Shown here piece by piece: positions 19,427-27,464 of a DNA stretch of 64,000 bases. Location: NCBI RefSeq assembly GCF_001007995.1, contig NZ_CP011389.1, positions 1,568,001-1,632,000 on the forward strand, written 5' to 3'. Position numbers and translations under genes: made by a program. How positions within the stretch are numbered: the first letter of the stretch is position 1; the number at the start of each line of letters is the position of its first letter. Source of the DNA: Deinococcus soli (ex Cha et al. 2016). Lineage in GTDB: Bacteria > Deinococcota > Deinococci > Deinococcales > Deinococcaceae. Under the pieces are notes generated by a model. It searched no databases, was not told the origin of the DNA, and saw only the letters and a program-made list of their open reading frames with translations.

Positions 19427-20467
19427 TCAGCGGTCGGTGGTGATGGTGTACGTGCCGTCGCCGCTGCCCTGGACGGTGACGGTGCCCTGGCGGTCAGTGC
19501 GGTACACGCGCGCTCCGGCCTGCTTGTAGAGGTTCAGGGCACTCTTGGTGGGGTGGCCGTAGGTGTTGGAGGCGCCGACGCTGATGACGACGTTCTGGGG
19601 GCGGACGTACGCGAGCCACGCGGCGCTGTCGCCGTTCGCGGCGCCGTGGTGGATGCTCTTGTACACCTGGAAGGGACCCCTCAGGTCCTCGCGTTCCTGT
19701 GCGAGCCAGCCTTCGGTTTCCGGGGTTTCGCTGTCGCCGGTCATCAGGGCGCGGAAGGACCCGAACTGCAGGGCGACGCCGACGCTGTTCTCGTTCTGGT
19801 CGTCGCCCATGCCGGGGGGTGGGGCGATCACGCGGAGTTTCACGCTGCCGAGGTTCACGGTCTGATTGCTGGCTTTCGTGAAGGTACTTCCGACGTCCTG
19901 GAGGGCCTTGACCAGGCGGTCCCAGGTCTGGGTGGTGCCGCCCAGGCCGTTGTTGATGAACACGCGTGGTTTCAGCGTGGCGGCGGGCACGAGGCCCGCG
20001 ATGTGGTCGGCGTCGGCGTGCGAGGCGACCATCAGGTCGAGGGCCGTGAGGTTCAGTTCGTCGATGTAGTCGCGCAGGCGCTCGCTGCTGCGGCCCCCGT
20101 CGATCAGGGCGGTCTTGCCTTCGGGGCTCTGGATGAGGATCGCGTCGCCCTGCCCGATGTCGAGGAAGCGGATGGTGACCTGTCCGGCGGGGCCGGTGGG
20201 TCTGGTGTCGCCGCCATCCTGGCCGCCCTGTTTCATCCAGCCGCACGCGGCGAGACTGGCGGTGCCGATCAGCACGAGGACGCCCAGCAGGTCTGACGGG
20301 CTGGGGCCCTTGCGGGCGGCGGATTTCCCCTTCGCGCGGCCGCGGGGTGGGGCTTTCGGGGAGGCTTTGGTGGTGGCTTCAGGCGTTCTGGCAGGGGTCT
20401 TGCGGGCGGGCGCAGCCTTTTTCGGGGCGGCCTTCCTGGGCGCGGGAACCTTCTTCGGGCCGGTCAC
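19427..20467 (-). CDS. ComEC/Rec2-like metallo-beta-lactamase-fold hydrolase
   Basis: A 346-residue protein. Residues 1 to about 55 are a Lys/Ala/Pro-rich tail resembling histone H1 tails. A hydrophobic segment ends in ASLAACG, a possible lipobox, so this may be a membrane anchor. The rest is a metallo-beta-lactamase domain with FLDIGQGDAILI, the metal motif SHADADHIAG, MTGDSE and HHGAANGDS, as in the C-terminal domain of ComEC, which degrades the non-transforming DNA strand. The competence membrane channel domain is absent. Its GTG start overlaps the stop of a DUF3006 gene (GTGA). Confidence 0.87.
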   Translation of the reverse strand: MTGPKKVPAPRKAAPKKAAPARKTPARTPEATTKASPKAPPRGRAKGKSAARKGPSPSDLLGVLVLIGTASLAACGWMKQGGQDGGDTRPTGPAGQVTIRFLDIGQGDAILIQSPEGKTALIDGGRSSERLRDYIDELNLTALDLMVASHADADHIAGLVPAATLKPRVFINNGLGGTTQTWDRLVKALQDVGSTFTKASNQTVNLGSVKLRVIAPPPGMGDDQNENSVGVALQFGSFRALMTGDSETPETEGWLAQEREDLRGPFQVYKSIHHGAANGDSAAWLAYVRPQNVVISVGASNTYGHPTKSALNLYKQAGARVYRTDRQGTVTVQGSGDGTYTITTDR

Positions 20468-20814
20468 AGGTCGATCTCTCCCTGGTCGTTGGTGGGTGGG
20501 CCCTGGCGGGCGTTCAGGGCGTCCAGTTGGGCCTGGGCCTGCGCGCGCCGCTCGCGCGTCTCGCGGGGCAGCGCGCGGAAACTCACGCCGTCCGGGCCGT
20601 CCTGCACGGCCAGCAGGTCACCCTCGCGCACGCCGTCCGGGAGGTGACGGGCGGGGACGTCCACGGTCTCGCCGTCCGGGCGTTCCAGCCGCGCGACCGG
20701 GCCGCGCGGAGTGTCCTCCAGCGCGTCGACCGTCCAGCGTTCTGGCGTGGGTGTGGCCGGGGCGTCCGTCCCGCCGGGGCGTTCTGCTCCGGGACGATGA
20801 TCTTCTGCGCTCAT
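20464..20814 (-). CDS. DUF3006 domain protein
   Basis: A 116-residue protein. Residues 25-80 (RWTVDALEDTPRGPVARLE then VPARHLPDGVREGDLLAV) match the DUF3006 pattern, a small beta-rich domain often found beside ComEC-like hydrolases. It is translationally coupled to such a hydrolase here, so the two probably act together. The C-terminus is a charged helix. Start ATG 20814. Confidence 0.8.
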   Translation of the reverse strand: MSAEDHRPGAERPGGTDAPATPTPERWTVDALEDTPRGPVARLERPDGETVDVPARHLPDGVREGDLLAVQDGPDGVSFRALPRETRERRAQAQAQLDALNARQGPPTNDQGEIDL

Positions 20815-20855
20815 GTCCTCAGCGTAACCCATGGGGGGCAATCCGCGCCGGTCCG

Positions 20856-21866
20856 TCACGCGACATCCTCCGGCGAGACGACCAGATGCGCGCGGGCCCG
20901 TTTCGCGGCGTACATGTGCCGGTCGGCGCGCCGCACCCACTCGGTCAGCGGCTCCCCCACGTGGCGCGCGGCCAGCCCCACGTTCACGAACGGCGACGCG
21001 GGCAGCGCCCGGCCCGCCAGACCGTCCAGCCCCGCGCGCAGCAGCGCCGCCGCCCGCTCGGGGCCGCACGGCAGCAGCAGCGCGAACTCGTCCCCGCCCA
21101 GCCGGAACGCCTCGCCCCGCGTGGCGGTCAGGTCCAGCAGCGCCTCCCCGATCCCGCGCAGGACCACGTCGCCCGCCGCGTGCCCCAGGTCGTCGTTGAT
21201 GCGTTTGAATTCCTGCACGTCCAGCACGGCCAGCGTCCACTCGCCGGCCGCGTGCCCCGCCGCCTCGCCCCGCAGCGCGAACTGGCGGCGGTTGAACAGC
21301 CCGGTCAGCGGGTCGGTGTTCGCCTCTCGTTCGAGCTGCTCGTGCAGCGCCGCGTTCTCCATCACGATGCCCAGCTGCACGCCCAGCAGTTCCAGAAATT
21401 CCAGGTCCTCGGGCGTGAACGCGTTCAGCGCGTAGCTCTGCACGGACAGCACGCCCAGCGTCTCCCCGCCAGCACGCAGCGGGACACCCATCCAGGACAT
21501 GGTGTGCGGCAGGTCCGGGCGGTAGTGGACGCGCACGACCGTCAGGCCCTCACGGTCCAGGTACGCGGGCAGGTCGTTCTCCAGGCGCACGCGGTCCATC
21601 ACGACCCGTTCCAGCAGTCCGTCGCGGCGCGGCCCGAGCCACTGCTCGGCGATGACGTCGCCCTCCAGGGTCTGCAGAGCCCAGCCGCCCTCAGGCGTGC
21701 ACCGCGCGAGGAGCGTGATGGGCGAGGCGAACAGCGCCTGCACCTCATGGTGCATGGTGCGCAGCAGGTCCTCGGTGCGGACATGACGGGAGAGCGACGC
21801 GATCACCTGCACCAGGGATCGGTACCGGGCGATCTGCCGCTGCGCGTCGGCGTGTTCCGTGGTCAC
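20856..21866 (-). CDS. GAF-GGDEF protein, probable diguanylate cyclase
   Basis: A 336-residue protein: an N-terminal GAF sensor domain (about residues 15-165, ending LGIVMENAALHEQLE), then a GGDEF domain starting ANTDPLTGLFNRRQF with the active-site motif RLGGDEFALLL. The motif is intact, so it should make cyclic di-GMP, probably in response to a small molecule or redox signal at the GAF domain. It has no membrane segment. The RxxD inhibitory site five residues before GGDEF is not present as such. It is divergent from mqnE. Confidence 0.9.
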   Translation of the reverse strand: MTTEHADAQRQIARYRSLVQVIASLSRHVRTEDLLRTMHHEVQALFASPITLLARCTPEGGWALQTLEGDVIAEQWLGPRRDGLLERVVMDRVRLENDLPAYLDREGLTVVRVHYRPDLPHTMSWMGVPLRAGGETLGVLSVQSYALNAFTPEDLEFLELLGVQLGIVMENAALHEQLEREANTDPLTGLFNRRQFALRGEAAGHAAGEWTLAVLDVQEFKRINDDLGHAAGDVVLRGIGEALLDLTATRGEAFRLGGDEFALLLPCGPERAAALLRAGLDGLAGRALPASPFVNVGLAARHVGEPLTEWVRRADRHMYAAKRARAHLVVSPEDVA

Positions 21867-21995
21867 CTTGCTCCGGATTGTGCCATATCGAATCTTTCGG
21901 TCCCGTCACAGCGCGGCGGAGACCCGGCGGCCGCGTGAAGCGCGGATTGAGGATCGGGGACATTCCCGCGCCGGGGCCGGGCGTATCCTGCCCGT

Positions 21996-23138
21996 ATGAA
22001 CTGGCTCTCCGACCCGGCGCTCGCGCCCATCGCCCAGAAGGTCGAATCGGGGCAGCGCCTGAACTTCGAAGAAGGCATGCAGCTGTTCAGAACCCGGGAC
22101 CTGAACACCCTGATGCGCCTCGCGAACCTCCGCAAGACGGCGCTGCATGGCGACAAGGTGTACTTCGTGCACTCCATGCGCCTGGAGTTCACGAACATCT
22201 GCTACGTGGGCTGCACGTTCTGCGCGTTCGCCGCGCACAAGAACGAGGCCCGCGCCTGGGACTACAGCCCCGAGGAGGTCGTGGCGCAGGTGGGCCGCCG
22301 TTACCTGCCCGGCATCACGGAGCTGCACATGAGCAGCGGACACCACCCGAACCACAAGTGGGACTACTACCCCGCCATGGTCCGTGCGCTGCGCGAAGCG
22401 TACCCGGACTTGCAGGTGAAGGCCTTCACCGCCGCCGAGATCGAGCACCTGAGCCGGATCAGCAAGAAGCCCACCCTGGACGTCCTGCGCGAACTCCAGG
22501 CAGCGGGCCTGAGCGCCATGCCGGGCGGCGGCGCCGAGATCTTCGCCGACCGCGTGCGCAAACAGGTCGCGAAGAACAAGGTCAAGGCCGAGAAGTGGCT
22601 GCAGATCCACAGCGAGGCGCACTCCCTGGGCATGCGCACGAACGCCACCATGCTGTACGGCCACATCGAGACGCTGGAAGAACGCCTGGATCACATGCAC
22701 CGCCTGCGCGAATTGCAGGACGACTCCCTGGCCCGCTACGGCGGCGGATTCCACGCGTTCATCCCGCTGGCGTTCCAGCCACTGGGCAACACCCTGGCGC
22801 AGAACCTCGGGAAGACCGAGTACACCACCGGCCTGGACGACCTGCGCAACCTCGCCGTGGCGCGCATCTACCTGGATAACTTCCCGCACATCAAGGGTTA
22901 CTGGGTGATGATCGGCTCCGAACTCACGCAGGTGAGCCTCGACTGGGGCGTATCGGACATCGACGGCACCATCCAGGAGGAACACATCGCGCACGCCGCC
23001 GGGGCGACCAGCCCCATGAAACTGAGCGAGCAGGGCATGATCAGCATGATCCAGCACGCCGGACGCCTCCCCGTGCTACGCGACGCGTACTACAACGAGC
23101 TGGAGACCTTCCCCGCGCAGCACGAGGCCGCCGACTGA
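21996..23138 (+). CDS. mqnE: Aminofutalosine synthase
   Basis: A 380-residue radical SAM enzyme of the futalosine menaquinone pathway. The cluster motif is Cys69-X3-Cys73-X2-Cys76 (CYVGCTFC). The following ELHMSSGHHPNHKWDYY is characteristic of MqnE, which joins the product of MqnA to an adenosyl radical to give aminofutalosine. mqnA lies 800 bp downstream in the same direction. TATCCT 6 nt before the ATG indicates a leaderless message. Confidence 0.95.
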   Translation: MNWLSDPALAPIAQKVESGQRLNFEEGMQLFRTRDLNTLMRLANLRKTALHGDKVYFVHSMRLEFTNICYVGCTFCAFAAHKNEARAWDYSPEEVVAQVGRRYLPGITELHMSSGHHPNHKWDYYPAMVRALREAYPDLQVKAFTAAEIEHLSRISKKPTLDVLRELQAAGLSAMPGGGAEIFADRVRKQVAKNKVKAEKWLQIHSEAHSLGMRTNATMLYGHIETLEERLDHMHRLRELQDDSLARYGGGFHAFIPLAFQPLGNTLAQNLGKTEYTTGLDDLRNLAVARIYLDNFPHIKGYWVMIGSELTQVSLDWGVSDIDGTIQEEHIAHAAGATSPMKLSEQGMISMIQHAGRLPVLRDAYYNELETFPAQHEAAD

Positions 23139-23139
23139 C

Positions 23140-23475
23140 ATGCCGGACCTGGACGCCCTGCTGGCCCTGGACGACCGCTGGAATGCCGCGTACCACCACG
23201 GCGACCCGACCGCGCTGGAGGGCGTCCTGGCCGCCGACTGGCTGGGCTTCCTCCCGGACGGCAGGAGCATCAGCCGCGCCGACCTGATCACGCACTTCCC
23301 CGTAGACCCCGCCCCCACCCTGATGATCGAACGGCACGCCGCCCGCATCCACGGCGACACGGCCGTCACCCGCCTGACCCTCTACGAGGGCCCCAACCGC
23401 ATCCAGTCCGTCCTGCGCGTCTACGCCCACGCAGACGGCCACTGGCAGGCGATCAGCGCACAGGTCGTGCCGTGA
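23140..23475 (+). CDS. NTF2-like/DUF4440 family protein
   Basis: A 111-residue protein with the NTF2-like (SnoaL/DUF4440) pattern: LLALDDRWNAAYHHGDPTALEGVLAADWLGFLPDG at the start and a C-terminal strand ending GHWQAISAQVV. Members are small ligand-binding or isomerase-like cones; the ligand here is unknown. It starts one base after mqnE and overlaps the next gene by four bases (GTGA), so it lies within the menaquinone operon. Confidence 0.75.
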   Translation: MPDLDALLALDDRWNAAYHHGDPTALEGVLAADWLGFLPDGRSISRADLITHFPVDPAPTLMIERHAARIHGDTAVTRLTLYEGPNRIQSVLRVYAHADGHWQAISAQVVP

Positions 23476-23942
23476 AGTACGGGCGGCGTGAATTGATCCA
23501 GTCGCATCTGGACGCCCGGCGATACATCAACGCCGCTGAGCCTCTGAGACTCGACGCCACGTCGTTCACGCGCGCCCTGCAACGGGCGTTCAGCGTCGAC
23601 TTTAGGGAACTGTCAAATATTCCCCTCTCGTCGGACGCCTGGGCACCCGCCTACCTGTTTAATCTGACCAGGGAAGCCTTCCTCGCCCAAGACAGCGGTC
23701 TGCTCGAAAGTGGGCTGCTGGTCAAGAAGCTCGAAGGGCAGGGCCCGTCCGGCCACAGCCTGCTGGAATCCTTCGGAGAGCTGGGTCGAAAACGCGCAGC
23801 CGTGACAGCTCAGGCGCTCTCGCTCCTGCTGGACATCACGACGACCCTCTGGCCGGACAGTCCCACCCAGGTCACGTCCGACGATCTGCTTCGGTACGGG
23901 TTCGACGACCGGAATCGTCCCGACCCGATGGAGTACTGGTGA
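23472..23942 (+). CDS. Hypothetical protein in the menaquinone operon
   Basis: 156 residues from a GTG start (GTGA overlap with the previous gene), beginning MKYGRRELIQSHLDARRYINAAEPLRL. Mostly helical, soluble, no known motif. Its lower GC in places and its Asp/Arg-rich C-terminus (DDRNRPDPMEYW) set it apart a little from its neighbours. It lies between mqnE and mqnA, three bases before mqnA, but nothing links it chemically to the pathway. Confidence 0.6.
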   Translation: MKYGRRELIQSHLDARRYINAAEPLRLDATSFTRALQRAFSVDFRELSNIPLSSDAWAPAYLFNLTREAFLAQDSGLLESGLLVKKLEGQGPSGHSLLESFGELGRKRAAVTAQALSLLLDITTTLWPDSPTQVTSDDLLRYGFDDRNRPDPMEYW

Positions 23943-23945
23943 TTC

Positions 23946-24809
23946 ATGAGCTATAAGGCCGGTTGGATTCATTTCACGAATGTCGCGCCGATCCTCGATT
24001 CGCTGGTGCTGCCGCCGGGCGTGACGGCGATCACGGGCGTGCCGACGCAGATGAACGCGGCGCTGCTGTCGGGTCAGGTGGACATCGCGAACATCAGCGC
24101 GGTGGAGTTCATCCGGAACGCGGACGTGCTGGAGGCCCTGCCGGATTTCAGCGTGGCGGTGCTGGGGCCGGTGTACTCCGTGAACCTGTTCCACACGCGT
24201 CCGCTGGAGGACCTGCGGCGGGTGGCGCTGACGGCGCAGTCGGCGATGAGCGTGGCGCTGCTGGAGGTGCTGCTGCGGGAGCGTGGCCTGAACCCGACGC
24301 TGGAACGCGCGGAGGGCGAGGCGGAAACGCTGCTGGCGCAGGGCTTCGACGGGGTGCTGCGGATCGGGGACAGCGCGCTGCGCGAGTGGTACGGCGTGGT
24401 GGGGCCCCTGACGCCCGAGACGACCATGACCGGCCTCCCGCATGCGGCGCGGGGCATCACCGTGACGGACCTGGCGGAGGAGTGGTTCCGCCTGACCGGT
24501 CACCCGTTCACGTTCGCGGTGTGGGCGTACCGCAAGGACAATCCACCCCCACCCGAACTGGTGCAGGCCATGCGCGAGGCAAGACGCGACGGGATCGGGC
24601 ACCTCGCTGCCGTCGCGGAGCGGCACGCGCGGAAACTGGGCCTGCCGGAACGCGTCGTGCAGCACTACCTGTGGAATTTCCGCTACCACCTCGAAGCGCC
24701 CGACCGCCTGGGCCTGCACGAGTTCGCCGCGAAAGCCGTGCCCGGTCACGCGCCCCTGACCTTCGGCCCCCGCCCCGGCGAGGAACGCACGCGGAGCGCA
24801 GCGGACTGA
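23946..24809 (+). CDS. mqnA: Chorismate dehydratase of the futalosine pathway
   Basis: A 287-residue MqnA/MqnD-fold protein. The opening AGWIHFTNVAPILDSL, the segment PTQMNAALLSGQVDIANISAVEF and RIGDSALRE are typical of MqnA, which dehydrates chorismate to 3-enolpyruvyl-benzoate, the substrate of MqnE. It sits downstream of mqnE with only two small genes between. No ribosome site is obvious; translation is probably coupled to the upstream gene. Confidence 0.92.
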   Translation: MSYKAGWIHFTNVAPILDSLVLPPGVTAITGVPTQMNAALLSGQVDIANISAVEFIRNADVLEALPDFSVAVLGPVYSVNLFHTRPLEDLRRVALTAQSAMSVALLEVLLRERGLNPTLERAEGEAETLLAQGFDGVLRIGDSALREWYGVVGPLTPETTMTGLPHAARGITVTDLAEEWFRLTGHPFTFAVWAYRKDNPPPPELVQAMREARRDGIGHLAAVAERHARKLGLPERVVQHYLWNFRYHLEAPDRLGLHEFAAKAVPGHAPLTFGPRPGEERTRSAAD

Positions 24810-25210
24810 AGCGGAAGTGGGTTGGAGGAAGTGGGGAGTGGGTTGTGGGCTCTGGACTGTGAGGGACGGGCGCGGCCCGTTCACCCCTACCCGGCCTCCC
24901 CCCTCTGCTGCGCAGCTTTGCAAGGCAAGGGGGAGGAGCAAAAGCGAAGAGAGAAAAAGTCGATGAGCGGCGTGAAACGTTCCACCCGGCGCGTCACTGC
25001 TGACTGCCACGAGCCGTCGGACGCGCAGCGTCCGGGCCTTCCACCGAAGCGGAGGATGGCGTCGAGGCCGGATACGTCACCGCCCTACTCAAACCCGCCG
25101 CATCAGGAACAACTCTTGCCCAGTGCAACGCCGCTCCCCCTGCCCCTCTGCGGGAGGGGGCTGGGGGGTGGGGAGGCCCGCCGCAGGCGCCCATCGTCCA
25201 GACACCCAAC
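24810..25210. other. 400-bp gene-free stretch with G-rich run and hairpins
   Basis: I see no credible gene here. The stretch holds a G-rich run (24815-24860) like that between the ABC genes, an inverted repeat CCTCCCCC...GGGGGAGG around 24895-24937, and a C/G-rich hairpin near 25133-25165 (CCCCCT...AGGGGG). These resemble dispersed palindromic repeats of high-GC genomes. The right edge runs into the psuK promoter. Confidence 0.5.
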
Positions 25211-25240
25211 TTGATTAACCGCAGAAAATACCTTTATTAT
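25211..25240 (+). promoter_or_regulatory. Promoter of the psuK-psuG genes
   Basis: TTGATT (25211-25216), an 18-bp spacer and TATTAT (25235-25240) form a good sigma-70-type promoter, 9 bp before the ATG at 25250. Transcripts would have almost no leader. Confidence 0.65.
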
Positions 25241-25249
25241 AGAAAGCAG

Positions 25250-26380
25250 ATGCCTCTGACCGACACCGAATCCGCCCTCCTCGCCCTGATCCGCGAGACG
25301 CCCCTGGCCACGCCGGAGGAACTGGCGCGCCGCCTGGGGTCCACGCGGGCGTCCGTGAACGTGCACGTGAGCAACCTGGTGCGTAAGGGCGCGCTGCTGG
25401 GCCGGGGTTATGTCCTGCCGGCGGAGTCCGGCCCGGGCCGCGTGGTGGTGGTGGGCGGCGCGAACGTGGACGTGAAGGCGCGCACCATCCAGACAGCCGT
25501 GCCCGGGACGAGTAATCCGGGTGTGACGGCGCAGGCGCCGGGGGGCGTGGCGCGGAATGTCGCGGAGAACCTGGCGCGGCTGGGCGTGCCCGCGTCGCTG
25601 GTGAGTGTGGTGGGCCGGGACGCGCTGGGGGACTGGCTCCTGCGCGAGACGGAGGCGGCGGGCGTGGATGTGCGGCCGGTGCTGCGCGCACCTGAGGTCT
25701 CGACGGGAACGTACACGGCGGTGCTGGACGCGAGTGGGGAGCTGCTGGTGGCGGTGGCGGCCATGGCGGCGGTGGAGGCCCTGACCCCGGCGGCGTTGCA
25801 GGAGCGGCGTGGGGTGCTGCGGGGTGCGGCGTGGGTGGTGGCGGACGGGAACCTGCCGGAGGCGTCGCTGGCGCATCTGCTGTCCCTGGCGGCCGAGGCG
25901 GGCGCGGCGGTGGTGTTCGAGCCGGTGAGCGTGCCGAAGGCGGCGCGACTGCGCTCGGCTCTGGCGGCGGGGCTGGTGCCGCAGGCGGTGACGCCGAACG
26001 TGCCGGAACTGGGCGCCCTGCTGGGCCGCGCGGTGCCGGACGAGCCGAGGGCGCTCCGGGCGGCGGCCGCCGAACTGCACGCGCAGGGGGTGCGGCTGGT
26101 GTGGGTGCGCCGGGGCGCGGCGGGCAGCCTGCTGTCCACGCCCGAGGAGGTCACCGAACTGGCCGCCCTGCCCGCCGAGGTGCGGGACGTGACCGGCGCG
26201 GGCGACGCGATGCTCGCGGCGTTCCTGGCGGCGCTGGCAGCGGGGCTGTCCCCGGCGGACGCGGCGCGCCGTGGGCACGCAGCGGCGGCGCTGACCGTGG
26301 AAAGCGACCACGCCGTCTCCCCCACCCTGACCCCGGCGGCCATACAGGCCCGCCTGGCGGGGGCCGCCACGACCGGCTAG
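25250..26380 (+). CDS. psuK: Pseudouridine kinase with N-terminal winged helix
   Basis: A 376-residue protein. Residues 1-55 are a helix-turn-helix (TPEELARRLGSTRASVNVHVSNLVRKG). The rest is a PfkB/ribokinase-family kinase with VVVVGGANVDVKA at the start, GGVARNVAENLARLG, and the C-terminal signature DVTGAGDAMLAAFLAAL that holds the catalytic Asp. With psuG next door this should phosphorylate pseudouridine to pseudouridine 5'-phosphate. The fused DNA-binding domain suggests it also controls its own operon. The start is set by the promoter 9 nt upstream. Confidence 0.9.
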   Translation: MPLTDTESALLALIRETPLATPEELARRLGSTRASVNVHVSNLVRKGALLGRGYVLPAESGPGRVVVVGGANVDVKARTIQTAVPGTSNPGVTAQAPGGVARNVAENLARLGVPASLVSVVGRDALGDWLLRETEAAGVDVRPVLRAPEVSTGTYTAVLDASGELLVAVAAMAAVEALTPAALQERRGVLRGAAWVVADGNLPEASLAHLLSLAAEAGAAVVFEPVSVPKAARLRSALAAGLVPQAVTPNVPELGALLGRAVPDEPRALRAAAAELHAQGVRLVWVRRGAAGSLLSTPEEVTELAALPAEVRDVTGAGDAMLAAFLAALAAGLSPADAARRGHAAAALTVESDHAVSPTLTPAAIQARLAGAATTG

Positions 26381-26453
26381 CCGCCCCACCCCTGCAGCGT
26401 TTCACCCTCTCATTCCCCATCACTCCGGGCTGACTGCCCTTTCGAGGTTTCCC

Positions 26454-27392
26454 ATGACTCACGACATCAACCCGACCGTTGCCGCCTACCTGGACATTCA
26501 CCCCGAAGTCGCCGCCGCCCTGGCTGAGGGCCGCGCGGTGGTCGCGCTGGAGAGCACGATCATCAGCCACGGCATGCCGTTCCCGCAGAACGTGGAGATG
26601 GCGCGCGGCGTGGAGGACGTCGTGCGCGCGCACGGCGCGGTCCCCGCGACCATCGCGGTGCTGGGGGGCCGCCTGAAGGTGGGCCTCACGCCCGAGGAAC
26701 TGCACCTCCTGGCGACCGACCCGGGCGTCGAGAAGATCAGCACCCGCGACCTGCCGGTAACGGTGGCGCTGGGCAGGCACGGCGCGACGACGGTGGCGAG
26801 CACCATGCGCGTGGCGGCGCTGGCGGGCATCCGCGTGTTCGCCACGGGCGGCACCGGCGGCGTGCACCGCGGCGCGGAGCGCAGCATGGACGTCAGCGCT
26901 GACCTGCTGGAGCTGGCACAGACGGACGTGTGCGTGGTCAGCGCAGGCGTGAAGAGCATCCTGGACATCGGCCTGACGCTGGAGGTCCTGGAGACGCACG
27001 GCATTCCGGCCCTGACGCTGGGCAGCGAGGAGTTCCCGGCGTTCTACTCCCGCCAGAGCGGCTTCAGGGCCCCCCTGACGGTCGCCACGCCCGAGGAAGC
27101 CGCGCGGGTCCTGAAGGCCAAGTGGGATCTGGGCGTGTCGGGCGGCGTGATGCTCGCCAACCCCATCCCCGAGAACGCCGAGATTCCCGCCGGGGAGATC
27201 ACCCCGCAGATCGAGCAGGCGCTGCGCGACATGGACGCCCTGGGCCTGAAGGGCAAGGACACCACCCCGTACCTGCTGGGCCGCATGGTCGAGATCACTG
27301 GGGGCCGCAGCCTCGCCGCGAACATCGCCCTGGTGCGCCACAACGCCATGGTGGCCGCGCAGGTGGCCGTCGCGTACGCGCAGCTGGGCTGA
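26454..27392 (+). CDS. psuG: Pseudouridine-5'-phosphate glycosidase
   Basis: A 312-residue PsuG-family enzyme. Diagnostic stretches are VALESTIISHGMPFPQN near the start, VATGG-like FATGGTGGVHRGAERSMDVSADL, and SAGVKSILDIGLTLE with the catalytic Lys. It splits pseudouridine 5'-phosphate into uracil and ribose 5-phosphate. It follows psuK by 73 bp and completes a two-step pseudouridine salvage route. The gene ends at a long inverted repeat. Confidence 0.95.
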   Translation: MTHDINPTVAAYLDIHPEVAAALAEGRAVVALESTIISHGMPFPQNVEMARGVEDVVRAHGAVPATIAVLGGRLKVGLTPEELHLLATDPGVEKISTRDLPVTVALGRHGATTVASTMRVAALAGIRVFATGGTGGVHRGAERSMDVSADLLELAQTDVCVVSAGVKSILDIGLTLEVLETHGIPALTLGSEEFPAFYSRQSGFRAPLTVATPEEAARVLKAKWDLGVSGGVMLANPIPENAEIPAGEITPQIEQALRDMDALGLKGKDTTPYLLGRMVEITGGRSLAANIALVRHNAMVAAQVAVAYAQLG

Positions 27393-27393
27393 T

Positions 27394-27456
27394 AGTAAAA
27401 GGTTGATGGTTGATGGACGGGGACCTCCCCACTCCATCAACCATCAACTTTTTACT
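27394..27456. terminator. Long inverted repeat between psuG and dctA
   Basis: 24-bp arms (27394-27417 and 27433-27456) pair with one mismatch around a 15-nt loop. The right arm ends in a T-rich stretch on the + strand and the left arm supplies a T-run for the - strand, so it can end both convergent genes. It is longer than a normal terminator and lower in GC than its surroundings. Confidence 0.7.
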
Positions 27457-27464
27457 TTCAACCC

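Noticed and set aside
23613..25010. 465-codon - strand frame across mqnA
   Set aside because: His/Arg/Gln-rich shadow of mqnA; no domain.
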